22,261 nt of DNA from Zetaproteobacteria bacterium (GTDB lineage Bacteria; Pseudomonadota; Zetaproteobacteria; Mariprofundales; Mariprofundaceae). Below are positions 1-8,859 of the stretch, piece by piece (the stretch's first letter is position 1; each line of letters begins with the position of its first letter). The notes under the pieces are model-generated. The model was not told the origin of the DNA and searched no databases. It saw only the letters and a list, made by a program, of their open reading frames with translations. The translations under genes and the position numbers were made by a program. The stretch covers positions 1-22,261 of the forward strand of contig JAJRTX010000225.1 in NCBI GenBank assembly GCA_021545665.1, read 5' to 3'.

Positions 1-1182
1 CGCATATCTCGCGCCCAGAAAGCTGATGCGCTCAGTTCTATGGCCAATATCGCCGGTTATCGCGCCGTAGTTGAGGCTGCAGCCCAATTCGGCCGCTTTT
101 TCACCGGTCAGATCACTGCTGCAGGTAAAGTCCCACCAGCCAAGTTCATGATCATCGGCGCTGGCGTTGCCGGTTTGGCGGCTGTTGGTGCAGCCGGTTC
201 CATGGGCGCGATTGTGCGTGCCTTCGATACCCGCCCGGAAGTGAAAGAACAGGTTGAATCGATGGGTGCTGAATTCCTCGAACTTGATTATGAAGAAGAG
301 GAAGATGCCGCTGGTGAAGGTGGTTATGCTAAAGTGATGAGCAAGGCCTTCATCGAAGCGGAAATGAAGTTGTTTGCCGAGCAGGCCATGGAAGTGGATA
401 TTATTATCACCACCGCCCTGATTCCCGGCAAACCTGCGCCTGAGCTGATTACCTCCGGCATGGTTGAATCCATGCGCGATGGCAGCGTGATCGTTGATCT
501 GGCTGCTGAGCAGGGCGGCAACTGTGCGCTGACCGAACCGGGTGAAATTGTGGTCAGACATGGCGTCACCATTATCGGTCTGACTGATCTTCCGAGCCGT
601 TTGCCCACTCAGTCCAGCCAGCTTTATGGTACCAACTTACGTCATCTGCTGACCGATCTGACACCGGAAAAAGATGGTCAGATGAATGTGAATATGGATG
701 ACGAGATCATCCGAGGCGTGACTGTGATCAATCAGGGTGAGATTACCTGGCCACCGCCAGCGCCGAAATTATCCGCTGCGCCAGCTCAGAAGCCGGCTAC
801 TGCAGCACAGCCCGTTGTGCCGGAGGAAGAGAAAGAGGTCAGTGCAGTTGGCGGGTTTATCGGTCTGGGTATTGCCACTGCGTTGCTACTTGCTATTGGC
901 TCGGTGGCACCGGCAGAATTTCTGGCTCACTTTACCGTATTTGTGCTGGCCTGTTTTATTGGCTACATGGTAGTGTGGAATGTTACACCTGCCCTGCATA
1001 CACCGTTGATGAGTGTCACCAATGCCATATCCGGCATCATTGTGATAGGTGCTTTATTGCAGGTGTCGGGTGCATCCATGCTGGTTACCATTTTGGCAGC
1101 CATTGGCATACTGATAGCCACTATCAATGTTGCCGGTGGATTTCTTGTTACTCAGCGCATGCTGAAAATGTTTCAGAAGTAG
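1..1182 (+). CDS. pntA: NAD(P) transhydrogenase subunit alpha, 5' truncated by window edge
   Basis: Subunit alpha of the proton-translocating transhydrogenase, which passes hydride from NADH to NADP+ in the inner membrane, driven by the proton gradient. The frame is open from base 1 (reads [20 protein letters not shown]), so about 115-120 N-terminal residues are missing compared with the ~510-residue E. coli protein; 393 residues are visible. The NAD-binding domain I has the Rossmann motif GAGVAGLAA and the following FDTRPE, and later [16 protein letters not shown] Pro/Ala-rich linker precedes four hydrophobic segments in the last ~110 residues (domain IIa), so this is the fused one-chain form (PntAA plus PntAB). 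The protein ends QRMLKMFQK as in enterobacteria. The pntB start follows 9 bases after the stop, so the two are co-transcribed. Identity is very secure. Confidence 0.97.
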   Translation, partial: RISRAQKADALSSMANIAGYRAVVEAAAQFGRFFTGQITAAGKVPPAKFMIIGAGVAGLAAVGAAGSMGAIVRAFDTRPEVKEQVESMGAEFLELDYEEEEDAAGEGGYAKVMSKAFIEAEMKLFAEQAMEVDIIITTALIPGKPAPELITSGMVESMRDGSVIVDLAAEQGGNCALTEPGEIVVRHGVTIIGLTDLPSRLPTQSSQLYGTNLRHLLTDLTPEKDGQMNVNMDDEIIRGVTVINQGEITWPPPAPKLSAAPAQKPATAAQPVVPEEEKEVSAVGGFIGLGIATALLLAIGSVAPAEFLAHFTVFVLACFIGYMVVWNVTPALHTPLMSVTNAISGIIVIGALLQVSGASMLVTILAAIGILIATINVAGGFLVTQRMLKMFQK

Positions 1183-1191
1183 GGGCTGACT

Positions 1192-2586
1192 ATGACTGAG
1201 GGAATGATTACCGCTGCTTATATAATTGCCAGTATCCTGTTTATTCAGGCGTTGAGCGGCCTGAGCCATCAGGAGAGTGCGCGCAAAGGCAATGTCTATG
1301 GCATGATCGGCATGCTGATTGCCATTCTGGCCACAGTGCTTGGTGCCGAAGTTACGGGGATTACAACGATTATTATCTGCATGGCGATTGGCGGCGGCAT
1401 TGGTGCTTATCTGGCCAGAAAGGTTGAAATGACCGGCATGCCCGAACTGGTTGCCATGTTGCACAGCTTTGTCGGCATGGCAGCCGTACTGGTGGGTTAT
1501 GCCTCCTATCTCGATCCGGACGCACACTTTGCCAACAATGTCGATAAAGTGATTCACGAAATCGAGATTTATCTGGGCGTATTGATTGGTGCGGTTACCT
1601 TCACTGGCTCGGTGGTTGCTTATGGCAAGCTGAAAGGCTCGATTACCAGCAAACCACTGATGATACCGGGTCGTCACATGCTCAATCTCGGACTGGGGCT
1701 GATCTGCATCTGGCTGGGTTATCTGTTTGCCGGAGCTGAGAGTTCTGCCCTGATTCCATTGATTCTCATGACCCTGATCGCCTTTGCCTTTGGCGTGCAC
1801 ATGGTGATGGCCATTGGCGGCGCGGATATGCCGGTGGTGGTGTCGATGCTGAACAGTTATTCGGGCTGGGCTGCGGCTGCGACCGGCTTCATGCTTGGCA
1901 ACGATCTGCTGATTGTCACTGGCGCGTTGGTTGGCAGCTCCGGTGCTATTCTGTCCTATATCATGTGCAAGGCGATGAACCGCAAGTTTATTGCCGTAAT
2001 TGCCGGTGGTTTTGGCACGGCAGGAGGCACGGCTGCGCCGACCGGTGATGTGGAGCAGGGCGAAGTGATCCCGGTGCAGGCCGATGAAACGGCTGAGATG
2101 CTGCAAAACTCCAAAGAGGTAGTTATTGTGCCCGGCTATGGCCTGGCTGTAGCGCAGGCGCAGTACCCAGTTTACGAGTTAGCTAAAAAGCTGCGCGATC
2201 AGGGGATCAATGTGCGCTTTGCCATTCATCCGGTGGCCGGACGTTTGCCCGGTCATATGAATGTGCTGCTGGCCGAAGCCAAAGTTCCCTACGATATCGT
2301 GCTGGAAATGGATGAGATCAATGATGATTTGCCCAATACAGATGTGGTGCTGGTCATTGGTGCTAACGATATCGTTAACCCGGATGCGCAGGATAATCCC
2401 AACAGCCCTATTGCCGGTATGCCGGTGCTGGAAGTCTGGAAAGCCACCACCACGGTTGTAATGAAGCGCGGCATGGCCACCGGTTATGCCGGCGTCGAGA
2501 ATCCGCTATTCTTCAAGGAAAACAACCGCATGCTCTTCGGGGATGCCAAAAAGACCATTGAGGATATCTTGCAGGCGTTCAATTAA
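1192..2586 (+). CDS. pntB: NAD(P) transhydrogenase subunit beta
   Basis: Partner of PntA: carries the proton channel (domain IIb) and the NADP(H)-binding domain III. At 464 residues it matches the usual ~462. The first ~270 residues are a string of hydrophobic helices. Domain III begins near [15 protein letters not shown] and includes [12 protein letters not shown], the loop GANDIVNP and the NADP-contact loop [16 protein letters not shown], all intact, so an active enzyme is expected. The ATG start is preceded by AGGGG, which overlaps the pntA stop, suggesting translational coupling. The gene is followed directly by a hairpin terminator, so the pnt operon ends here. Confidence 0.97.
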   Translation: MTEGMITAAYIIASILFIQALSGLSHQESARKGNVYGMIGMLIAILATVLGAEVTGITTIIICMAIGGGIGAYLARKVEMTGMPELVAMLHSFVGMAAVLVGYASYLDPDAHFANNVDKVIHEIEIYLGVLIGAVTFTGSVVAYGKLKGSITSKPLMIPGRHMLNLGLGLICIWLGYLFAGAESSALIPLILMTLIAFAFGVHMVMAIGGADMPVVVSMLNSYSGWAAAATGFMLGNDLLIVTGALVGSSGAILSYIMCKAMNRKFIAVIAGGFGTAGGTAAPTGDVEQGEVIPVQADETAEMLQNSKEVVIVPGYGLAVAQAQYPVYELAKKLRDQGINVRFAIHPVAGRLPGHMNVLLAEAKVPYDIVLEMDEINDDLPNTDVVLVIGANDIVNPDAQDNPNSPIAGMPVLEVWKATTTVVMKRGMATGYAGVENPLFFKENNRMLFGDAKKTIEDILQAFN

Positions 2587-2613
2587 CCTCCACTGTAAGG
2601 TTCTGTATCTAAT

Positions 2614-2651
2614 AGAAAGGCTCCGGTATCTACTGGAGCCTTTCTGCTTTT
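2614..2651 (+). terminator. Rho-independent terminator of pntAB
   Basis: Perfect 11-bp inverted repeat, AGAAAGGCTCC (2614-2624) and GGAGCCTTTCT (2635-2645), with a 10-nt loop, followed by GCTTTT. It lies 27 bases after the pntB stop. The T-tract is short and interrupted, so efficiency is uncertain. Confidence 0.75.
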
Positions 2652-2662
2652 GTGCCAGCTGA

Positions 2663-2691
2663 AAGCCAAGGCTGTTTACGTTATATATAAT
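2663..2691 (+). promoter_or_regulatory. Possible promoter for the cytosine deaminase gene
   Basis: A perfect TATAAT (2686-2691) lies about 90 bases before the deaminase start in an AT-rich stretch, just after the pntB terminator. The matching -35 at 17-bp spacing (2663-2668, AAGCCA) agrees with TTGACA at only three of six positions. Position after a terminator and before an isolated gene supports it; the weak -35 argues caution. Confidence 0.35.
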
Positions 2692-2781
2692 CATGTTTTG
2701 AATTTTGGCAATTATCGCTTTTATGTTAAGGGCGCGGCAATATATGAGTGATTAAGCAACTCAGTTATATAAGGATCAAAT

Positions 2782-3219
2782 ATGGATGAATTTCTACAAG
2801 CTGCAATTGAGGAGGCAAAAAAGAGTTTAGCCGAGGGTGGTATACCTGTTGGCTCAGTACTCGTTATTGATGGCCAAATTGTTGGATGCGGCCATAACCG
2901 GCGAGTACAAAAAGGCAGTGCGATATTGCATGCAGAAATGGATTGTCTGGAAAATGCAGGCCGAATTAAAGCATCTGATTACCGTCGGGCAACGTTGTAC
3001 TCAACATTATCTCCCTGTGACATGTGTAGCGGTGCGCTGCTTCTGTATGGAATTCCAAAAGTGGTAATTGGAGAGAACCATACATTTTGTGGACCGGAAG
3101 ATTATGTGCGGTCACAAGGTGTAGATGTGGTAATTATTGATAATCAGGAATGTCGTCGGCTTATGGAGTCGTTTGTCGAACGTAATCCAGAACTCTGGAA
3201 TGAAGATATTGGTGAATAG
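2782..3219 (+). CDS. Cytosine deaminase, yeast FCY1-type (CDA fold)
   Basis: Predicted zinc hydrolase that converts cytosine to uracil plus ammonia (pyrimidine salvage). The 145 residues hold the CDA-fold zinc site: H50-A-E52 (ligand and proton shuttle) and P78-C79-D-M-C82 (two Cys ligands). The resemblance to Saccharomyces Fcy1, as I recall it, extends well beyond the zinc site: EGG-IP-G near residue 20, GHNRRVQKGSA around 37-47, TLYSTLSPCDMCSGA, YGIPKVVIGEN and the C-terminal W139-N-E-D142-I-G-E. That tail carries the Trp and Asp that close the active site of yeast cytosine deaminase. Most bacteria instead use the unrelated CodA or have TadA-like and guanine deaminases, so cytosine deaminase is preferred over tRNA adenosine deaminase here. 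RBS AAGGA at 2771-2775. Stand-alone gene between the pnt and ribosomal operons. The substrate is inferred. Confidence 0.85.
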   Translation: MDEFLQAAIEEAKKSLAEGGIPVGSVLVIDGQIVGCGHNRRVQKGSAILHAEMDCLENAGRIKASDYRRATLYSTLSPCDMCSGALLLYGIPKVVIGENHTFCGPEDYVRSQGVDVVIIDNQECRRLMESFVERNPELWNEDIGE

Positions 3220-3525
3220 GTTGCTATAAAATTTCAGTCTGGGGCGGGTTGTGCTATTGGTTGGATAAGCCCGTATTAACAGTTAGGGGAAAGAAAACAT
3301 TATCCCGGATTTCCTTATTTTACCTCTCTGCATTTCAGATTTCCGGGCATGAAAAATTTCCATTCATTAGAGCATTGTCCTGTTGTTATTCATTGCCTTT
3401 TTTTTGAGGTCGTGAAAGCGGTTGACAGCAAATGTGCTCGACACTAAGGTTCGCGACCCTTCGCCGGGGCTGCATTTACTTTGGTTGTTTTCTGGCGGAG
3501 TTAAGAGTTTGAAGAAGAGGATATA
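3220..3525 (+). other. Noncoding region: promoter and leader of the rpsL operon
   Basis: 306 bases without a credible gene. The first half shows only a weak 6-bp inverted repeat, CCCGGA (3304-3309) with TCCGGG (3342-3347), and a 32-nt loop, too loose to call a terminator for the deaminase gene. An AT-rich, T-run stretch around 3395-3407 precedes a good -35 box at 3422. A leader of roughly 70 nt would then precede rpsL, ending in the RBS GAAGAGG shortly before the ATG. I see no known riboswitch. Confidence 0.5.
3422..3450 (+). promoter_or_regulatory. Likely sigma-70 promoter of the rpsL-led operon
   Basis: Perfect -35 TTGACA at 3422-3427; at 17-bp spacing the -10 would be TAAGGT (3445-3450, three of six matches), followed by GC-rich TCGCGACC. 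A poor -10 followed by a GC-rich discriminator is typical of stringently controlled ribosomal promoters. A T-run just upstream (about 3399-3407) could act as an UP-like element. The position, 70-80 bases before rpsL, fits. Confidence 0.55.
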
Positions 3526-3897
3526 ATGCCAACAGTCAATCAGTTGATTCGCAAGCCGCGCAAGGACAAGCGCAAGATTAATAAAGTTCCTGCCCTGCAG
3601 GCTTGCCCACAGCGTCGGGGCGTATGTACACGTGTATATACCACAACACCGAAGAAGCCGAACTCGGCTTTGCGTAAAGTGGCACGTGTTCGTTTGACCA
3701 ATGGCATGGAAGTAACAGCCTATATTCCGGGTGAAGGCCATAAGCTTCAGGAGCATTCAGTTGTACTGATTCGCGGCGGCCGTGTGAAAGATTTGCCGGG
3801 TGTGCGTTACCATATTCTGCGTGGTGTATTGGATACAACGGGTGTTGAAGGCCGTAAACAGGCTCGCTCGAAGTACGGCGCCAAGCGTCCGAAGTAA
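3526..3897 (+). CDS. rpsL: 30S ribosomal protein S12
   Basis: Decoding-centre protein of the small subunit; 123 residues, the usual bacterial length. The universally conserved segments are present: [12 protein letters not shown] at the start, [17 protein letters not shown] (41-57) and [13 protein letters not shown] (84-96). K43 and K88, the classic streptomycin-resistance positions, are both lysine, so the sequence predicts the sensitive form. D89 is the residue methylthiolated by RimO in other bacteria. It is the first gene of the long translation/transcription cluster; rpsG follows after 14 bases with its own RBS. Confidence 0.99.
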   Translation: MPTVNQLIRKPRKDKRKINKVPALQACPQRRGVCTRVYTTTPKKPNSALRKVARVRLTNGMEVTAYIPGEGHKLQEHSVVLIRGGRVKDLPGVRYHILRGVLDTTGVEGRKQARSKYGAKRPK

Positions 3898-3911
3898 GAG
3901 AGGAATAAGAA

Positions 3912-4382
3912 ATGCCACGTAAAGGTCCTGTTAGCCGCCGTCCTATTGTTCCCGATGCAAAGTACGCTGATGCAAAGGTGTCCAATGTAATTAATAAGAT
4001 TATGCTTGATGGCAAGAAAACTGTTGCTGAAGCGATTGTCTATAATGCCATGGATATTGCCTCCAAGAAGTCCGGTGTCGAGCCTTTGGCAGTATTGCAT
4101 CAGGCTCTGGAAGCTGTTCGCCCGCAGGTTGAGGTTAAATCTCGCCGTGTTGGTGGTGCTACATACCAGGTGCCAATTGAAGTTTCTGATCGGCGACAGC
4201 ATTCATTGGCTGTGCGCTGGCTGGTTGAATTTTCTCGCAAACGTTCAGAGCACACCATGGCTGACCGTCTGGGCAATGAAATGGCGGATGCTGTTGCAGA
4301 GCGTGGTGGCGCATTTAAGAAGCGTGATGAAACGCATCGCATGGCAGAAGCAAACAAGGCATTCTCTCACTTCCGCTGGTAA
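3912..4382 (+). CDS. rpsG: 30S ribosomal protein S7
   Basis: Primary 16S rRNA-binding protein that nucleates assembly of the 30S head; 156 residues, the standard length. Recognisable family segments are MPRKGPVSRRPIVPDAKYAD at the N-terminus, NKIMLDGKKTVAE, KSRRVGGATYQVP (around 76-88) and the C-terminal ETHRMAEANKAFSHFRW. RBS AGAGG sits just before the start. In E. coli S7 represses its own operon through the S12-S7 gap; here that gap is only 14 bases, so the same device is not obvious. Confidence 0.99.
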   Translation: MPRKGPVSRRPIVPDAKYADAKVSNVINKIMLDGKKTVAEAIVYNAMDIASKKSGVEPLAVLHQALEAVRPQVEVKSRRVGGATYQVPIEVSDRRQHSLAVRWLVEFSRKRSEHTMADRLGNEMADAVAERGGAFKKRDETHRMAEANKAFSHFRW

Positions 4383-4514
4383 GTGGGTTTTGACAGCCGC
4401 TTAGGTTGTCGTTGTTTAACAAATGGCAGACCGCAAGGGTTGCTGTTTAATAATAAAGAAGACAGTAAAAGAGTTAGTTCTTTTATAATTTGATGGATTT
4501 TAAGGAGTAGCGAC

Positions 4515-6596
4515 GTGGCTCGTAAGACACCACTGGAACGTGTACGCAATATCGGCATTATGGCCCATATCGACGCAGGTAAAACTACGGCGACAGAGCG
4601 TATCCTTTTCTATACTGGCGTAAGTCATAAGATTGGCGAAGTGCATGATGGCGCTGCGACTATGGACTGGATGGAGCAGGAGCAGGAACGCGGCATCACC
4701 ATTACCTCTGCTGCAACGACTTGTGAGTGGAAAGATCATCAAATTAATATTATCGACACCCCCGGGCATGTGGATTTCACGATTGAAGTGGAGCGCTCCC
4801 TGCGTGTGCTTGATGGCGCTGTTGGTGTTTTCTGTGCTGTAGGTGGCGTTCAGCCACAGTCTGAGACTGTATGGCGCCAGGCTGATAAATACAGTGTTCC
4901 CCGTATTGCCTTTGTAAACAAAATGGATCGTACCGGCGCACGCTTCTTTGAAGTTGTCGATGAGATTCGTGAGCGTTTGGGTCATAATGCTGTTGCCTTG
5001 AATATTCCAATCGGTGCTGAAGAAAATTTTCAGGGTGTTGTTGACCTGGTTTCCATGAAAGCAATTGTCTGGAAAGATGAAGCTATGGGTTCAATGTATG
5101 ATGTTCAGGATATCCCTGAAGATATGCTTGAAGTTGCTGAAGAGCGCCGTGAACTGCTGCTTGATGCCGTATTGGTCCATGATGAAGATCTGATGATGGC
5201 ATACCTTGAAGGCGAAGAGCTGGATATGGATGCGCTGAAAGAGTGTGTTCGTAAAGCGGTGCTGGATATCTCAGTGATTCCTGTTCTGGCCGGCACTGCG
5301 TTTAAGAATAAGGGTATTCAGACACTGCTTGATGCTGTTGTTGAATACATGCCTGCACCTGTTGATGTTCCTGCCATTAACGGCATCAATCCTGATAGCG
5401 AAGAACCTGATAGCCGTCCATCATCTGATGACGAGCCATTTTCAGCTCTGGCCTTTAAAGTCATGACTGACCCGTTCGTCGGCACGCTGACTTTTTTCCG
5501 TGTTTATTCCGGTGTGGCTGAAGCCGGTTCTTATGTGATCAACTCCACCAAGGGCAAGAGAAAAGAGCGTCTAGGGCGTATCCTGCAGATGCATGCCAAT
5601 GAGCGTTCAGAAATCAAGGAAGTCCGCGCCGGTGATATTGCTGCTGCTGTAGGTCTGAAATCAACCACAACAGGTGACACGCTTTGTACTGCTGATCATC
5701 CGATCATTCTGGAGCGCATGGAATTCCCTGAGCCGGTTATCTCTGTTGCGATTGAGCCTAAGACCAAGGCTGACCAGGAAAAAATGGGTATTGCTCTGGG
5801 CAGGCTCGCTGCAGAAGATCCATCATTTCGCGTTCGTACCGATGAAGAGACAGGCCAGACCATTATCTCCGGCATGGGTGAATTGCACTTGGAGATTCTG
5901 GTTGATCGCATGCGGCGTGAATTCAGTGTGGAAGCCAATGTTGGTAAGCCTCAGGTGGCTTATCGTGAAACCATCCGTGCCTTCACCAAGGCTGAAGGCA
6001 AGTTTGTTCGTCAGTCCGGTGGTCGCGGTCAGTATGGTCATTGCTGGTTGGAAATCGAGCCGTTGGAAGCTGGCGGTGGTTTCGAATTCGTTGACAAGAT
6101 TTCCGGTGGCTCTATTCCTCGTGAATATATACCGGCTGTGGGTAAAGGTGCTGAAGAAGCTATGGCTAATGGTGTTTTGGCCGGTTATCCGATGGTGGAT
6201 ATCAAAGTTACTGTTGTTGACGGTTCTTATCATGATGTCGACTCCAATGAGATGGCGTTTAAGGTCGCTGGTTCGATGGGCTTCCGTGCTGGTTGTAAAG
6301 AGGCCAAGCCGGTTATTCTTGAGCCGATGATGGATGTTGAAGTGGTAACACCTGAAGATTATATGGGTGATATCGTAGGTGATCTGAATCGCCGCCGTGG
6401 CAAGGTACTGGGTATGGAAGCTCGCGGTAACGGAAAGGTTATCGAAGCTGAAGTGCCATTGAGCGAGATGTTCGGTTATTCAACGAACGTGCGTTCGATG
6501 TCTCAGGGTCGCGCAACCTACACAATGACATTTAAACATTATGAAGAAGTGCCGAATAACATCGCGAAAGAAATTATCGCAAGCGTGAAGGGTTAA
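4515..6596 (+). CDS. fusA: Translation elongation factor G
   Basis: GTPase that drives ribosomal translocation and, with RRF, recycling. 693 residues, within the normal range. The G domain shows the P-loop A17-HIDAGKT-24, the switch segment RGITI (59-63), DTPGH (81-85, with the catalytic His85) and NKMD (135-138). Later domains contain the EF-G signatures [15 protein letters not shown] and GGRGQYGH, and the C-terminus has [10 protein letters not shown]. The start is GTG with a strong TAAGGAG 8 bases upstream; the next residues [17 protein letters not shown] match the family start. The 132-bp gap before it is larger than others in the operon and AT-rich, so a secondary promoter there is possible but not clear. 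tuf begins 10 bases after the stop. Confidence 0.99.
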   Translation: MARKTPLERVRNIGIMAHIDAGKTTATERILFYTGVSHKIGEVHDGAATMDWMEQEQERGITITSAATTCEWKDHQINIIDTPGHVDFTIEVERSLRVLDGAVGVFCAVGGVQPQSETVWRQADKYSVPRIAFVNKMDRTGARFFEVVDEIRERLGHNAVALNIPIGAEENFQGVVDLVSMKAIVWKDEAMGSMYDVQDIPEDMLEVAEERRELLLDAVLVHDEDLMMAYLEGEELDMDALKECVRKAVLDISVIPVLAGTAFKNKGIQTLLDAVVEYMPAPVDVPAINGINPDSEEPDSRPSSDDEPFSALAFKVMTDPFVGTLTFFRVYSGVAEAGSYVINSTKGKRKERLGRILQMHANERSEIKEVRAGDIAAAVGLKSTTTGDTLCTADHPIILERMEFPEPVISVAIEPKTKADQEKMGIALGRLAAEDPSFRVRTDEETGQTIISGMGELHLEILVDRMRREFSVEANVGKPQVAYRETIRAFTKAEGKFVRQSGGRGQYGHCWLEIEPLEAGGGFEFVDKISGGSIPREYIPAVGKGAEEAMANGVLAGYPMVDIKVTVVDGSYHDVDSNEMAFKVAGSMGFRAGCKEAKPVILEPMMDVEVVTPEDYMGDIVGDLNRRRGKVLGMEARGNGKVIEAEVPLSEMFGYSTNVRSMSQGRATYTMTFKHYEEVPNNIAKEIIASVKG

Positions 6597-6606
6597 GGAG
6601 TTAGAG

Positions 6607-7797
6607 ATGGCAAAAGAGAAATTTGAGCGTACGAAGCCGCATGTAAATATTGGCACGATTGGCCATGTGGATCATGGCAAGACGACATTGACTGCAGCAA
6701 TCACCAAGGTACTGGCGGCCAAAGGCCAGGCTGAATTCAAGGATTACGGTGATATTGATGGTGCTCCTGAAGAGCGCGAGCGCGGCATTACCATTGCCAC
6801 GGCGCATGTTGAGTATGAGACAGATGACCGTCACTACGCACATGTAGATTGCCCCGGGCATGCCGATTATGTAAAGAACATGATTACCGGCGCTGCGCAG
6901 ATGGATGGCGGCATTCTGGTTGTATCAGCTGCTGATGGCCCGATGCCACAGACCCGCGAGCATGTACTGCTGGCCCGTCAGGTTAACGTTCCTCATCTGG
7001 TTGTTTATCTGAATAAGGCCGACATGGTTGATGATGAAGAGTTGCTTGAGCTGGTTGAGATGGAAGTTCGCGAACTTCTGGACTCCTACGATTTTCCGGG
7101 TGACGATACTCCGGTGATTATCGGATCGGCGCTGAAGGCGCTGGAAGGAGATACATCTAAAATAGGTGTTCCCTCCATTGAAGCGCTGATGGATGCAATT
7201 GATTCGTTTATTCCTACTCCTGAACGTGATATCGATAAACCTTTCCTGATGCCAATCGAAGATGTGTTCTCTATTTCCGGTCGTGGCACGGTGGTTACCG
7301 GTCGTATTGAGCAGGGCGCAGTCAAGGTTGGTGAAGAGATCGAGATTGTTGGTATTAAAGATACTTCCAAGACGATCTGTACCGGTGTTGAGATGTTCCG
7401 CAAGCTGCTGGATTCCGGTCAGGCTGGGGACAATGTTGGCGTACTGCTTCGCGGCACCAAGCGTGAAGATGTTGAGCGCGGTCAGGTTCTGGCCAAGCCG
7501 GGCACGATTACGCCGCACACCGAGTTCAAGGCTGAGGCTTATATTCTGACCAAGGAAGAAGGTGGTCGTCATACACCGTTCTTTAATGGTTACCGTCCGC
7601 AGTTTTACTTTCGCACCACTGATGTGACCGGTTCTGTAGTGCTTCCAGAGGGTACGGAGATGGTGATGCCGGGTGATAACATTTCCATGGATGTTACATT
7701 GATCACACCGATCGCCATGGACAAAGAACTACGTTTCGCCATTCGTGAAGGCGGCCGCACTGTTGGTGCCGGCGTCGTTACAAATATTAGTAAGTAA
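6607..7797 (+). CDS. tuf: Translation elongation factor Tu
   Basis: GTPase that delivers aminoacyl-tRNA to the ribosome. 396 residues with all G motifs: G19-HVDHGKT-26, RGITI (60-64), DCPGH (81-85, catalytic H85) and NKAD (136-139). The C-terminal half contains [23 protein letters not shown], the family signature at the domain 2/3 tRNA-binding surface. RBS AAGGAG before the ATG. This is the only tuf copy in the window and does double duty: it ends the str-type block (rpsL-rpsG-fusA-tuf) and occupies the place before rpmG-tRNA-Trp-secE where a second copy is found in many proteobacteria. Whether another copy exists elsewhere cannot be told. Confidence 0.99.
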   Translation: MAKEKFERTKPHVNIGTIGHVDHGKTTLTAAITKVLAAKGQAEFKDYGDIDGAPEERERGITIATAHVEYETDDRHYAHVDCPGHADYVKNMITGAAQMDGGILVVSAADGPMPQTREHVLLARQVNVPHLVVYLNKADMVDDEELLELVEMEVRELLDSYDFPGDDTPVIIGSALKALEGDTSKIGVPSIEALMDAIDSFIPTPERDIDKPFLMPIEDVFSISGRGTVVTGRIEQGAVKVGEEIEIVGIKDTSKTICTGVEMFRKLLDSGQAGDNVGVLLRGTKREDVERGQVLAKPGTITPHTEFKAEAYILTKEEGGRHTPFFNGYRPQFYFRTTDVTGSVVLPEGTEMVMPGDNISMDVTLITPIAMDKELRFAIREGGRTVGAGVVTNISK

Positions 7798-7822
7798 ACA
7801 AAGCTTAAAGACATGAGGCTGT

Positions 7823-7839
7823 GGCAGGTTTTTCCTGCC
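7823..7839 (+). other. Hairpin in the tuf-rpmG gap
   Basis: Perfect 6-bp stem GGCAGG (7823-7828) and CCTGCC (7834-7839) closed by a TTTTT loop. No T-tract follows (GCCGCCGTGC), so it is not a standard terminator. It may stabilise the abundant tuf transcript or mark a processing site. Confidence 0.4.
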
Positions 7840-7868
7840 GCCGCCGTGCTGTCACTGGAGAATAGGAT

Positions 7869-8027
7869 ATGCGTGAACTGCTGGCTTTGGCGTGTGAAGA
7901 GTGCAAACGCCGTAACTACACGACAGATAAGAACAAACGTACATCGACAGAGAAACTGGTGTTGAATAAATACTGTAACTCCTGTCGTAAGCATACGCCG
8001 CACAAGGAAACGAAAATAGGTAAATAG
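7869..8027 (+). CDS. rpmG: 50S ribosomal protein L33 (zinc-ribbon form)
   Basis: Small large-subunit protein near the E site; 52 codons. It reads MRELLALACEECKRRNYTTD and then NKRTSTEKLVLNKYCNSC before ending ETKIGK. Two Cys pairs, C9-x-x-C12 and C36-x-x-C39, form the zinc-binding C+ version, implying zinc dependence. KYCNSCRKHTPHKE is the family signature. The RBS GGAG (7857-7860) is 8 bases before the ATG. The stop codon TAG (8025-8027) overlaps the first two bases of the following tRNA-Trp gene, an unusual arrangement. The order tuf-rpmG-tRNA-Trp-secE is known from many bacteria. Confidence 0.97.
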   Translation: MRELLALACEECKRRNYTTDKNKRTSTEKLVLNKYCNSCRKHTPHKETKIGK

Positions 8028-8101
8028 GCCAGTAGCTCAACTGGTAGAGCACCGGTCTCCAAAACCGGGGGTTGGGGGTTCGATCCCCTCCTGGCCTGCC
8101 A
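8026..8101 (+). tRNA. tRNA-Trp (anticodon CCA)
   Basis: Full cloverleaf of 76 nt with encoded CCA. Acceptor stem AGGCCAG (8026-8032) pairs perfectly with CTGGCCT (8091-8097); discriminator G8098; CCA at 8099-8101. D stem GCTC/GAGC; anticodon stem CCGGT/ACCGG with loop CTCCAAA and anticodon CCA at 8059-8061; T stem GGGGG/CCCTC with one G-T pair and loop TTCGATC. The G73 discriminator is the bacterial TrpRS identity element. It is embedded in the operon between rpmG and secE, so it must be cut out of the mRNA; its first base lies inside the rpmG stop codon. Confidence 0.98.
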
Positions 8102-8140
8102 GTTATCTGTTGAAGTGCGAATGATGAAGAGGAGCTGAAA

Positions 8141-8329
8141 ATGAGTCGTGTTGCGGACATGCGTAAATTCATGAACGAAGTGAAGGTTGAGGCCAAAAAG
8201 GTGACCTGGCCTGAGCGTAAAGAGACCATGCAGGCAACGTTGATGGTGTTTGTCATGGTGGTTGTTATTGCATTGTTCCTATGGCTGGTGGATTCCGGAT
8301 TGAGCGCGCTGGTCAAGCAGGTGATGTGA
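8141..8329 (+). CDS. secE: Preprotein translocase subunit SecE (single-span form)
   Basis: Essential SecYEG subunit that clamps SecY in the inner membrane. 62 residues: an amphipathic cytoplasmic stretch with the conserved V-T-W-P-E-R-K-E (21-28) and one transmembrane helix (about 31-51, MVFVMVVVIALFLWLV). This is the minimal one-helix form, unlike the 127-residue, three-helix E. coli protein. RBS AGGAG lies shortly before the ATG. Its stop TGA shares an A with the nusG start (TGATG), so the two genes are translationally coupled. Confidence 0.96.
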   Translation: MSRVADMRKFMNEVKVEAKKVTWPERKETMQATLMVFVMVVVIALFLWLVDSGLSALVKQVM

Positions 8330-8859
8330 TGACAAAAAAATGGTATGTGGTTCAGGTCTATTCTAACTTTGAAGACAAGGTTGAGACCATGCTGCGTGAG
8401 AATATTGAGCGTGCCGGGCTGTCCGATAAATTTGGTGAGATCATGGTGCCGCGTGAGGAAGTTGTTGAGTTGAAGGATGGTCAGAAGGTGACCTCTCAGC
8501 GCAAGTTCTTTCCCGGCTATATCCTGGTTGAAATGGAAATGAATGATGAAACATGGCATGTCGTGAAAGATACTCGCCAGGTTAGTGGCTTTCTTGGCTC
8601 TGCCAACAAGCCGCGTCCCATGCCAAAGCATGAAGTGGATGCACTTGTACTTCAGATTCAAGAAGGTATTGAGCGTCCCAAACCTAAGGTTATGTTTGAT
8701 GTGGGTGATGCGGTACGCGTAATGGATGGGCCGTTCGCATCATTTAACGGTGTGGTTGAAGAGGTCATGGAAGGAAAGGCCAAGCTGAAGGTCAGTGTTT
8801 CTATTTTTGGTCGACCGACACCTGTAGAGCTAGAGTTTATTCAGGTTGAGAAAGGCTGA
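8329..8859 (+). CDS. nusG: Transcription termination/antitermination factor NusG
   Basis: RNA polymerase-binding factor that modulates pausing, Rho termination and transcription-translation coupling. 176 residues: NGN domain at 1 to ~115 (starts KWYVVQVYSNFEDKV; FFPGYILVEM at 60-69) and a C-terminal KOW domain at ~120-175 (GDAVRVMDGPFASFNGVVEEV). The start chosen is ATG 8329, overlapping the secE stop by one base; an in-frame ATG at 8281 lies inside secE and would add 16 residues before the conserved WYVVQ start, so it is rejected. Confidence 0.98.
   Translation: MTKKWYVVQVYSNFEDKVETMLRENIERAGLSDKFGEIMVPREEVVELKDGQKVTSQRKFFPGYILVEMEMNDETWHVVKDTRQVSGFLGSANKPRPMPKHEVDALVLQIQEGIERPKPKVMFDVGDAVRVMDGPFASFNGVVEEVMEGKAKLKVSVSIFGRPTPVELEFIQVEKG

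Noticed and set aside
1054..2106. Long - strand open frame of 350 codons opposite pntA/pntB
   Set aside because: It is the antisense shadow of pntB; composition is rich in His, Gln and Asn as expected for a shadow frame, and there is no RBS or family resemblance.
3304..3347. Terminator after the cytosine deaminase gene
   Set aside because: Only 6 bp of pairing with a 32-nt loop and no T-tract.
4390..4489. Internal promoter before fusA (TTGACA 4390-4395; TATAAT 4484-4489)
   Set aside because: The two good boxes are far apart; each lacks a suitable partner at 16-18 bp (best -35 for TATAAT is AAGACA at 19 bp). Possible but not supported enough to annotate.
5674..6330. 218-codon + strand frame inside fusA
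   Set aside because: Shadow of fusA in another frame; Leu/Arg/Trp-rich with no family features.
8281..8328. Upstream in-frame ATG for nusG
   Set aside because: It lies within secE; ATG 8329 overlaps the secE stop (TGATG) and gives the conserved KWYVVQ start.
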